Shown here piece after piece: positions 1-6,060 of a stretch of DNA of 6,123 nucleotides (the first letter of the stretch is position 1; each line of letters opens with the position of its first letter). The notes under the pieces are model-generated. The model did no database searches. It was not told the DNA's origin and saw only the letters and a list, made by a program, of their open reading frames with translations. The translations under genes and the position numbers were made by a program. Location of the stretch: contig DROK01000275.1 of the NCBI GenBank assembly GCA_011321895.1, positions 1 through 6,123 on the forward strand, given 5' to 3'. The stretch is from Thermodesulfatator atlanticus (GTDB taxonomy: Bacteria; Desulfobacterota; Thermodesulfobacteria; Thermodesulfobacteriales; Thermodesulfatatoraceae).

Positions 1-1349
1 AGGAACTTAGTGAGACCAACAAATTATTTATAGGGCCCGAAACAAAAAAAGACATAATAATTAATGGTAGAAACGAGGAAGAATTTGCCATAACTTCCAG
101 CCAACAAAGGGAAAAAAACAAAAACTTTCCACAAGAAAAAGAAAACCAAGACACAAATTTAAATAATCAAAAATGGGCTTTAATCGCAGGATTTTTAGAC
201 AAAATAAATAATTTTAACAATACTGAATTCCCCTTAAATAAAAGGGATATAGTATACGAATCCTGCATGACAAAAATGGAAAAACCACTTAAAAATCAGG
301 AGTTTATTATCAAAGAGAAAATATTTGATCAGAAGGAAATAAACAAAGGAATCGAAAATAATATTTTATCCCTGGAAAATGAAGAAACAATGCAAAATAG
401 CATCGAAAGCGGCCTTAATGAGCACACTGAAGTTAAACCAGAAAATGACTATATAAAACTAAAGGATTTTCTTGATACATCTCGGAAGAGTGTTAACGAT
501 ACCTTTAACTTTTTAGAAACAAAAAACAACAAAAAAGAAAGCAAACTAAATATATCCGAAAACAAATTGAACCTAAAAAATATCAATGAAAATAATAAAA
601 ATAGCCAAACAGTAGAAAGAAAAGATCTTTTTTTCTATAAGAATGTCTACAAGGCTCGCGAAGCAGAAAAAGAAGAAAAAAGCATAAAAACCAAAGATAT
701 AGAGCCACTAAAAACCGAAGAGCTGGATTTAACGTTGGAACCCTCTTACCGGGAAGAAAAAAGGGTGTTAAAAGCCAAAGTAGAAAGCAGACCAGCAGAA
801 CAAGTTTTCTCTACTTTTAAGGAAGCTTCTGAAAAGCAAAGTATAAAGAAAGACCATATCTTCCCGGAAGAAATAACCGTAAAAGTCGGGCACGAAGAAA
901 AGGTTCCCCCTCCCACAAGTGAAATCAAAGAAAGCGCCCTCCGGCACATAAATATCAAAGATGTCCCGGAATTTGTGCGGGAGATGGTGGTCAAACTGTA
1001 CCCGGAAGGGAAACACGAAGCCAACCTTCGGCTCCACCCACCGGAACTTGGCGAACTACACCTTTCGGTCTCGGTGGACAAAGGGGAGGTAAAACTCCTT
1101 TTGACGGTAGAACATCCCCGGGCCGCAGAGGCCCTTCAGCAGCACCTTTCTGACCTGCAACGTTCACTTGAGGGACTTGGCTTTCAACTGACAGGAGCGG
1201 AAATAAACCTTGGGGGAGGCGGAAACGCCTTCTCCTACCGGCAAGAGGCGATTCCTTTCGAAAAAATCACTTCTTCAAAACCAAAGACAGAAAGCGAAGA
1301 AAGGCCAAAGGTTAGCTTAAGAAACAGCTTAATCGATATCCGGGTTTAG
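1..1349 (+). CDS. fliK: Flagellar hook-length control protein FliK, 5'-partial
   Basis: FliK is secreted through the flagellar type III apparatus during hook growth; its C-terminal domain contacts the export gate (FlhB) and switches secretion from hook to filament proteins. The reading frame is open from the left edge (first full codon at 3) to the TAG at 1347-1349, giving at least 448 visible residues. An ATG at 267 is the only in-frame ATG/GTG/TTG in the first 270 bases. It has no Shine-Dalgarno sequence, and 88 stop-free AT-rich codons precede it, so I infer that the true start lies outside the window. Numbering from that Met, residues 1 to about 220 are Lys/Asn/Glu-rich, low-complexity and probably disordered. 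Residues about 237-318 match the Flg_hook C-terminal domain, with the signature LRLHPPELGELHLSV (254-268), then VEHPRAAEALQQHL and LEGLGFQL. A charged tail follows. The family assignment rests on the C-terminal domain; the N-terminal part is not recognisable by itself, which is normal for FliK. Confidence 0.92.
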   Translation, partial: ELSETNKLFIGPETKKDIIINGRNEEEFAITSSQQREKNKNFPQEKENQDTNLNNQKWALIAGFLDKINNFNNTEFPLNKRDIVYESCMTKMEKPLKNQEFIIKEKIFDQKEINKGIENNILSLENEETMQNSIESGLNEHTEVKPENDYIKLKDFLDTSRKSVNDTFNFLETKNNKKESKLNISENKLNLKNINENNKNSQTVERKDLFFYKNVYKAREAEKEEKSIKTKDIEPLKTEELDLTLEPSYREEKRVLKAKVESRPAEQVFSTFKEASEKQSIKKDHIFPEEITVKVGHEEKVPPPTSEIKESALRHINIKDVPEFVREMVVKLYPEGKHEANLRLHPPELGELHLSVSVDKGEVKLLLTVEHPRAAEALQQHLSDLQRSLEGLGFQLTGAEINLGGGGNAFSYRQEAIPFEKITSSKPKTESEERPKVSLRNSLIDIRV

Positions 1350-1352
1350 GAG
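1348..1352 (+). promoter_or_regulatory. Ribosome binding site of flgD, overlapping the fliK stop
   Basis: AGGAG lies 6 nt before the ATG at 1359 and shares two bases with the fliK TAG stop codon (1347-1349). This supports the flgD start and suggests translational coupling of the two genes. Confidence 0.8.
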
Positions 1353-1358
1353 AAAAAT

Positions 1359-2045
1359 ATGGCCGCAAACGTCAGGCAAACCAACGCACCGGAACTCTTT
1401 ACCAACCTTGATAATCGTCCAAAACAAAGAGTGCCTAAAAAGGTCTTGGATAGAAACGATTTTATGTTGCTTTTTATTAAACAGCTTGAATATCAAGACC
1501 CTTTAAAACCTTTAGAAAACAACGAGATGGCTACCCAGCTGGCCTTATTCAACCAGCTTGACCAGCTTTTTGACCTGAATGAAAAGTTTGAAGAAATAAT
1601 AAGTCTTGCCAAAAAAGACAGCCTTCAGACCGCCGCCAACCTTATCGGCAAAAAGGCCCTGGTCAAAAGTGAGCTTTTACGGGTAGAAAACGGGACCTTT
1701 CTCGGAGGAAAACTCGTCTTAGAAGAACCAGTTTCCGGGGTAAAGCTAAAGATCTATTCCGCTGAAGGAGAATTAATAAAAGAAATGGATCTTGGCCCGC
1801 TGGGGGCGGGGGAGCATGAAATCAGCTGGGACGCGCGGGACCGCAATGGCCAGACGGTCCCTGACGGAAATTACCGCCTGGTAATTGAAACAAACGATCC
1901 TCAGGAGAAAAAGGCCCTTACCGTAAAGACCATCGGGCGTATTACGGCGGCGATATTAGAAGACGGAGACTACCAGCTACTTTTTAACGGCTCCCATAAA
2001 TTAAAGCCATCCGAACTTGAAAAGATCATGGCGGAGGAAGGCTAA
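1359..2045 (+). CDS. flgD: Flagellar hook assembly scaffold/cap protein FlgD
   Basis: FlgD caps the tip of the growing hook outside the cell, lets FlgE subunits polymerise beneath it, and is later replaced by the hook-filament junction proteins. The 228-aa product has the FlgD domain order. A flexible N-terminus is followed by the conserved N-terminal motif at 34-70 (DFMLLFIKQLEYQDPLKPLE, then NNEMATQLALFNQLDQL). The TAANLIGKKA segment is at 91-100. An Ig/FNIII-like domain spans about 110-180, with WDARDRNGQTVPDGNYRL near its end. The C-terminal strand region (TIGRITAAILEDGDYQLL, 191-208) matches the Tudor-like half of FlgD. Length is usual for the family. The start is the ATG at 1359, chosen for its AGGAG at 6-nt spacing. 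The gene sits 9 nt after fliK and 1 nt before the next hook gene, so co-transcription is very likely. Nothing in it looks truncated or odd. Confidence 0.95.
   Translation: MAANVRQTNAPELFTNLDNRPKQRVPKKVLDRNDFMLLFIKQLEYQDPLKPLENNEMATQLALFNQLDQLFDLNEKFEEIISLAKKDSLQTAANLIGKKALVKSELLRVENGTFLGGKLVLEEPVSGVKLKIYSAEGELIKEMDLGPLGAGEHEISWDARDRNGQTVPDGNYRLVIETNDPQEKKALTVKTIGRITAAILEDGDYQLLFNGSHKLKPSELEKIMAEEG
2033..2037 (+). promoter_or_regulatory. Ribosome binding site deciding the start of the short flgE
   Basis: GGAGG inside the last codons of flgD lies 9 nt before the ATG at 2047. This favours ATG 2047 (protein MGLFGS...) over an in-frame TTG at 2017, which would add ten basic residues overlapping flgD. 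Hook and rod proteins in this family normally begin with a short Met plus a D0 helix, as ATG 2047 gives. Confidence 0.8.
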
Positions 2046-2046
2046 G

Positions 2047-3459
2047 ATGGGACTTTTCGGCAGCATTTATGTGGGCAAGTCCGGCGTAACTTCCATGAGC
2101 GCTGGCATGGGAATTACCGCGGACAACCTGGCCAACCTTGAGAGCACCGGCTTTAGGGCCAGCCGGGCTCTTTTTGAAGATCTTTTCGCCCGGGCCACCA
2201 CCGAGGCCCCTCCTTACGACCAGAAAGGCCTGGGGAGCAGACTAAAAGACGTGGAGGTCCTTTATCACGAAGGGCCGATCAAACAGACTGACCAGCCCTC
2301 AGACCTTGCCATCTCCGGCAAAGGCTTTTTTGTGGTCAGCGACGGCCACGAAATCTTCTATACCAGAGACGGCCAATTTTTGCCCCGGGAGCAGGAAGGA
2401 GGGCGTCTGAGGCTTTCTCTTCCCGGGGGCTATGACCTTTTGGGGTGGCTTTGCCCGGAAGGGACGGCTTGCGAAAGTTTGTCCTCCGGCCCCCTGGTTC
2501 CTATTGAATTTGCCAAATATATACCCGGTAGGGCCTCAACGAAAATCACCCTTCAGATGAATTTTGACGCCAGCAAGCCTGCTGAGGAGACCAACCTTGA
2601 CCTTTACCAAAAATGGGACGCCACAGAAGAAGAACCCCTCCCCCAGGGGGCGTATGATTTCAAGGCCGAAGTGCCGGTATACGATTCTTTGGGAAACCAG
2701 CATACTTTAAATTTTTTCTTTGACCGGACCGCGGAAGAAAGGGTCTTTGAGTTTTTCGTCACCCTTGATCCTGCCGCTGATCCCCGCGGAAGTGGCCGCT
2801 ACCAGGGCGCCCTTATGGGAGGCAAAATCCGTTTCGGTTCCTTGGGGCAGTTGGAGGGCCTGGAAGACCTCTTTTACGTTACTGATCCCACAGGGACACA
2901 AACTCCCTTAACCACCGATGATTTTTCTGAAGAGGGGTTCCCCCTCCTGCGGTTAAATCTCGACGGGACAGAACAGCGTATCGCCTTGGACTTTGGCACC
3001 TTTTTTGATGCCGCCGAAAATAGCTGGAAGCGCCTGGATGATCACGCCAGCACCTCCTTTGCGAACCCCTACGCGGTGCTTAACGAAAACGTAGACGGAT
3101 ACCCTCCCGGTTTTTTTGAGACCTTAAGCGTCTCGGAAAAAGGCATAATTTCTGTCCGCTACACTAACCAAGAGACCTTTGAAGTGGCCCGCGTCCCTCT
3201 GGCAAACTTTGCCAGCCCGGACGAACTGGAACGGGCGGGCGGAAACCTCTTTAAGGCTTTCAATGGTGCTACTCCTGAAATTTTCGCCCCGGGAAGGACG
3301 GCCCCCGGGGCCATTTTCGGCGGAGCCCTTGAGGGCTCAAACGTGGATCTGGCCCAGGAGATGGTCCGCTTGATCACTTTGCAACGGACTTTTCAGAGTA
3401 ATACCCGGATCATCACCACGGCGGACCAGATGTTAGAAGACTTTTTACGCCAGGTTTAG
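2047..3459 (+). CDS. flgE: Flagellar hook protein FlgE family, shorter paralogue (470 aa)
   Basis: This is an extracellular hook (universal joint) subunit or a close relative, exported by the flagellar type III system. The N-terminal D0/D1 region has the rod/hook signature NLANLESTGFRASR (27-40). The core motifs DLAISGKGFFVV (86-97) and YTRDGQF (105-111) follow. Residues about 205-290 form the FlgE D2-like domain, with VYDSLGNQHTLNFFFDRT. The protein ends in the paired C-terminal helix region, GSNVDLAQEMVRLITLQ (430-446) and FQSNTRIITTADQMLEDF. At 470 aa with a D2 domain it is too long for FlgF or FlgG (about 260 aa), and FlgE fits well. An odd feature is two cysteines, Cys136 and Cys142 (GWLCPEGTAC), in an otherwise cysteine-free exported protein. 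One base separates it from flgD, and a larger FlgE paralogue follows. Whether this protein or the larger one makes most of the hook cannot be told from sequence, so the symbol may belong to either. Confidence 0.88.
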   Translation: MGLFGSIYVGKSGVTSMSAGMGITADNLANLESTGFRASRALFEDLFARATTEAPPYDQKGLGSRLKDVEVLYHEGPIKQTDQPSDLAISGKGFFVVSDGHEIFYTRDGQFLPREQEGGRLRLSLPGGYDLLGWLCPEGTACESLSSGPLVPIEFAKYIPGRASTKITLQMNFDASKPAEETNLDLYQKWDATEEEPLPQGAYDFKAEVPVYDSLGNQHTLNFFFDRTAEERVFEFFVTLDPAADPRGSGRYQGALMGGKIRFGSLGQLEGLEDLFYVTDPTGTQTPLTTDDFSEEGFPLLRLNLDGTEQRIALDFGTFFDAAENSWKRLDDHASTSFANPYAVLNENVDGYPPGFFETLSVSEKGIISVRYTNQETFEVARVPLANFASPDELERAGGNLFKAFNGATPEIFAPGRTAPGAIFGGALEGSNVDLAQEMVRLITLQRTFQSNTRIITTADQMLEDFLRQV

Positions 3460-3467
3460 AAATTAAA

Positions 3468-3483
3468 GCCCGGCCTCCCGGGC
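3468..3483 (+). other. Small GC-rich hairpin between the two hook genes
   Basis: GCCCGG-CCTC-CCGGGC forms a perfect 6-bp stem with a 4-nt loop, 9 nt after the short flgE stop. It has no following T-run, so it is a poor intrinsic terminator. It could act as an mRNA stability or processing element that sets different levels for the two hook proteins; that role is inference. No promoter is visible in the 53-nt gap. Confidence 0.45.
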
Positions 3484-3500
3484 AGACGAAATTAGTTTAG

Positions 3501-3506
3501 AGGAGG
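3501..3506 (+). promoter_or_regulatory. Strong ribosome binding site of the large flgE
   Basis: AGGAGG lies 6 nt before the ATG at 3513. It is the closest match to the full Shine-Dalgarno consensus of the three visible here, consistent with a highly translated structural subunit. Confidence 0.85.
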
Positions 3507-3512
3507 GAAATT

Positions 3513-5858
3513 ATGGGATTGACAGATGCCCTTTTTGCCGGCACAAGCGGCCTGCGCAGCCTTGGCCACGGCATGAGTGTGGTGGGAGATAACGTGGCCA
3601 ACCTCAACACCTCGGCCTTTAAAGGGGCCCGGATTACCTTTTCCGACGTCATGGCCCAGAGAATCAACACCGCCTCCGGTTCCGGGCAGATGGGCCGCGG
3701 GGCCTCTATAAACGCCCTCTACCCCATGATGCAACAGGGATCCTTTGAATCCACCGCCAGCCCCACGGATCTTGCCATTGCCGGAAACGGTTTTTTCATC
3801 CTCAAAGAACCTAACTCCAGCGGAAACACTTTCTACACCAGAGACGGCCAATTCCTGATAGAAAAAGAGGGTTTCCTGGTAAACCCGGCGGGACTCAGGG
3901 TGCAGGGCTGGCAGATTGACGAAGTTACCGGAGATATCACCGGGGCCCTAACGGATATTCAGATCAACCGCAGTTCTCCCCCGGTCAAGACCGCCAAAAT
4001 AGACGTTATCACCAACCTGGACGCCCGAGAAGAACTGGAAAATATGGAGGTTACGCTAGAAGGGAACGTCTACGTAGCCCCCGGTGATCCTTCCCAGACC
4101 ATCAGTACCAATTTTGTTTTGCGGGACATAAACGGCCAAGACATCCCCATCCGGGTCGATTTGACCTGGAACGGGACCACCCAGAAGTGGGATAATTACA
4201 CCATTACTTACGAAACCACCGGGGAGGTCCTGGCCAGCGGTACCGATACCACGGTAACCAAGGCCACGATTGAACTTCCGGTCACCAAAGAAAAAGTCCT
4301 TATTAACTGGTCCAACGTCACCCATGAAGACGGCATCACGGAAGAACTCCGGGTGCCCGGGAGAACTGGCCTGATAAAATTAGACGACAACGGGACAGAT
4401 ATCGACGAAAACACCTGGGAATCCATAGATATCACCGTCAAGGACGCCAACGGAAACGACGTCCCGCTGCGCATCTACCTCTATTACCAAAACGGCACCG
4501 CCCCCAATAACACCGATTTTCCCGCAGAGATCAGGGATTTCTTACCCGAATTGGCCGACGGACGCTGGCATTACCTGGTCTTTCAATCCCCTACCGCCGG
4601 GGCCACCCTGCCGGCCGACGAGACAGATAGCATCCTTCTTTCCTGGGGGACCAATATCAGCGACATTAAACGCAACGCTTCCTTTTTCCTTGACGGCACC
4701 ACGGAGAAGATCGACCTTAACTGGGACGCCGTAAACCACAGTGCCAGCGGAGGGGGGGACCTGGCCGCCATCCAAAGCCTTTCGGGAGAAGACTTTTTCC
4801 GGATACAGGAAGTAAACTCCCTTTATGACCGCTGGGACGCCCGCAACGAGACCCCGATCCCCAGTACCGAATATACCTACCGGACCACCCTTACCATTTA
4901 CGATTCTTTGGGCACCCCCCACGAATTGACTGTTTATTACGACCGCACCACCAGGGATAACGTTTATGAGTTCCTCATCACCTGCGATCCGCAAGAAGAC
5001 CAGCGGGATTTCACCAAAGACACCATTCCCATGCAATGGACCACCACGGAGGGTTCTGTCACCGTCAAAAACCAGATCCTTTCCGGAAGCACCCTTACCA
5101 ACGTCAAAAAGGGCGTTTTGATGTACGGACGGCTAGAATTTGATAATCAGGGTAACGTCAAACAATTTTACGAAACCTACCGGGTTGATCCGGATACCGG
5201 GGCCCTGGTACAGATCGTAAACGAGGCCGGTACCCCGGTGACCGACGCCCAGGACAAATTCAACGTTATCGGAGCCCACGGTTACCCGGTGATACTGGCC
5301 GATTTCCTGGGGCTTAACCTGGACCAGGACCCTCCTCAAACGGACGAAGAGATCGTGGCCGCCCGCAAGGACATCCAGAACATCGAACTGAATATCGGTT
5401 ATTACTATAAAGACGGTGCCTGGCGGTCGGAATCGGTTCGTACCACCCAGTACGCCACCAGCAATTCGACCATCTTCTATGACCAGGACGGTTACGGCCC
5501 GGGGTACTTGGAGTCCATCTCCGTGGATACCGAAGGGGTCATCACCGGCCACTATTCAAACGGCCGGGTCATCCCCCTCTGGATGGTGGGGCTGGCCAAC
5601 TTCAACGCCCCGGAAAGACTGGATAAGGCCGGGGGCAATCTCTTCCGCGAGACCACCCATTCCGGACCACCGGTTACCGGAAAACCGGGGACCAACGGGC
5701 TGGGTTCCATCGCCCCCAACAGCCTTGAACAATCAAACGTAGACCTGGGGGAACAATTCGTGAAGATGATCACCATCCAGCGGGGCTTCCAGGCAGACGC
5801 CCGGACCATCACCGTAACCGACGCCATGCTGGAAGAACTCATCAACCTGAAGAGATAA
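3513..5858 (+). CDS. flgE: Flagellar hook protein FlgE, large paralogue (781 aa) with an inserted repeat region
   Basis: This is probably the main structural subunit of the flagellar hook, assembled outside the cell under the FlgD cap. N-terminal D0/D1 motifs are NVANLNTSAFKGARITFSDV (27-46; Ser-Ala replaces the usual x-Gly before Phe), DLAIAGNGFFIL (86-97) and YTRDGQF (108-114). The canonical D2-like domain is at about 455-549 (IYDSLGTPHELTVYYDRTT). The C-terminal helix region is SLEQSNVDLGEQFVKMITIQ (737-756), then GFQADARTITVTDAMLEEL. The protein is well above common FlgE lengths (about 400-500 aa). Aligned by eye to the 470-aa paralogue just upstream, most of the excess is an insertion at residues about 172-433, between the NLDA and LYDRWDARNETP segments. 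It contains two diverged D2-like modules and many N-x-S/T sequons. A further expansion lies at about 555-635. There is one cysteine, Cys491. The start is set by an ideal AGGAGG. It is probably co-transcribed with the upstream genes and is the last visible gene of the operon. Confidence 0.93.
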   Translation: MGLTDALFAGTSGLRSLGHGMSVVGDNVANLNTSAFKGARITFSDVMAQRINTASGSGQMGRGASINALYPMMQQGSFESTASPTDLAIAGNGFFILKEPNSSGNTFYTRDGQFLIEKEGFLVNPAGLRVQGWQIDEVTGDITGALTDIQINRSSPPVKTAKIDVITNLDAREELENMEVTLEGNVYVAPGDPSQTISTNFVLRDINGQDIPIRVDLTWNGTTQKWDNYTITYETTGEVLASGTDTTVTKATIELPVTKEKVLINWSNVTHEDGITEELRVPGRTGLIKLDDNGTDIDENTWESIDITVKDANGNDVPLRIYLYYQNGTAPNNTDFPAEIRDFLPELADGRWHYLVFQSPTAGATLPADETDSILLSWGTNISDIKRNASFFLDGTTEKIDLNWDAVNHSASGGGDLAAIQSLSGEDFFRIQEVNSLYDRWDARNETPIPSTEYTYRTTLTIYDSLGTPHELTVYYDRTTRDNVYEFLITCDPQEDQRDFTKDTIPMQWTTTEGSVTVKNQILSGSTLTNVKKGVLMYGRLEFDNQGNVKQFYETYRVDPDTGALVQIVNEAGTPVTDAQDKFNVIGAHGYPVILADFLGLNLDQDPPQTDEEIVAARKDIQNIELNIGYYYKDGAWRSESVRTTQYATSNSTIFYDQDGYGPGYLESISVDTEGVITGHYSNGRVIPLWMVGLANFNAPERLDKAGGNLFRETTHSGPPVTGKPGTNGLGSIAPNSLEQSNVDLGEQFVKMITIQRGFQADARTITVTDAMLEELINLKR
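4107..4334 (+). repeat. Diverged internal protein repeat A of the large FlgE
   Basis: Residues about 199-274. The module begins RDINGQDIPIRVDLTWNG, continues through a QKWDNYTITYETTGEVLAS segment and ends KVLINWSNVTHEDG. Each part has a counterpart in repeat B and, at its beginning, in the conserved D2-like domain. The similarity is at protein level only and was aligned by eye. Confidence 0.55.
4422..4751 (+). repeat. Diverged internal protein repeat B of the large FlgE
   Basis: Residues about 304-413. It begins KDANGNDVPLRIYLYYQNG, has a GRWHYLVFQSPTAGATLPA middle and ends KIDLNWDAVNHSASGG, in the same order as repeat A. It is longer than A because of extra residues after the first hairpin and an additional SILLSWGTNIS strand-like segment (373-383). 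Confidence 0.55.
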
Positions 5859-5860
5859 TG

Positions 5861-5874
5861 TCGTGCCCCTCTAC
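5861..5874 (+). repeat. 14-nt direct repeat, left copy
   Basis: TCGTGCCCCTCTAC, starting 2 nt after the large flgE stop codon. It matches 13 of 14 bases of the copy at 6029-6042. The two copies flank the large palindrome. Confidence 0.5.
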
Positions 5875-5937
5875 GCTTTATTAATGGGAACATTTTTTAG
5901 CCGACGCGCTTAATCGATCCGGAATCTTTCATTAGTC

Positions 5938-5983
5938 ATCGCGACCCCCTGACACGTTTTTAAATGTGTCAGGGGGTGGCGAT
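5938..5983. repeat. Large interrupted palindrome (17 paired bases per arm)
   Basis: The left arm ATCGC-G-ACCCCCTGACAC (5938-5955) pairs with GTGTCAGGGGGT-G-GCGAT (5966-5983). This gives 12 bp of perfect inner stem, one G/G mismatch and 5 bp of outer stem around a 10-nt AT-rich centre. The centre can add a G-U and two A-T pairs, leaving a 4-nt loop. No T-tract follows on either strand, so it is not a standard intrinsic terminator, though it would make a very stable RNA 3' hairpin. The alternatives are a REP/MITE-type extragenic palindrome or the end hairpin of an insertion element. The structure is certain and the role is not. Confidence 0.75.
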
Positions 5984-5992
5984 CTCAGATCG
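5980..5992. repeat. 13-bp dyad overlapping the palindrome edge
   Basis: CGATCT-C-AGATCG is a perfect inverted repeat of 6 bp with a 1-nt centre, sharing its first four bases with the right arm of the large palindrome. It could be a protein-binding half-site pair or simply an alternative fold; no promoter is recognisable next to it. Confidence 0.35.
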
Positions 5993-6028
5993 TACGCCTT
6001 CTGTCCAAGCCTCGCCTCAGGGATTGTT

Positions 6029-6042
6029 TCGTCCCCCTCTAC
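6029..6042 (+). repeat. 14-nt direct repeat, right copy
   Basis: TCGTCCCCCTCTAC, one mismatch from the copy at 5861-5874 and 168 bases downstream of it (start to start). Its last six bases form part of the left arm of the hairpin at 6037-6060. Confidence 0.5.
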
Positions 6043-6060
6043 ACATCTCAAGGTGTAGAG
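6037..6060. repeat. 8-bp perfect hairpin
   Basis: CTCTACAC (6037-6044) and GTGTAGAG (6053-6060) pair around an 8-nt loop. No T-run follows. It overlaps the right copy of the 14-nt direct repeat, whereas the left copy at 5861 has no such partner arm. Confidence 0.55.

Noticed and set aside
1327..1337. GCTTAATCGAT shared by the fliK end and the 3' flank (5909-5919)
   Set aside because: An 11-nt match between a coding end and a distant spacer, with no further shared structure; probably coincidence.
2017..2046. TTG at 2017 as the start of the short flgE
   Set aside because: It would add ten mostly basic residues overlapping the flgD end. ATG 2047 has a GGAGG site and gives the usual hook-protein N-terminus.
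3460..3512. Separate promoter for the large flgE
   Set aside because: No sigma-70, sigma-28 or sigma-54-type element is recognisable in the 53-nt gap; co-transcription with the upstream genes is simpler.
4542..5036. 164-codon open frame on the minus strand inside the large flgE, and similar antisense frames at 5133-5552 and 3492-3851
   Set aside because: They lie fully opposite a recognised hook gene, show Gly/Val/Pro-rich shadow composition, have no ribosome binding site and match no family I know.
5866..5898. Possible intrinsic terminator right after the large flgE (CCC...GGG then six T)
   Set aside because: The only stem before the T-run is about three base pairs across a long AT-rich loop, too weak to support the call.
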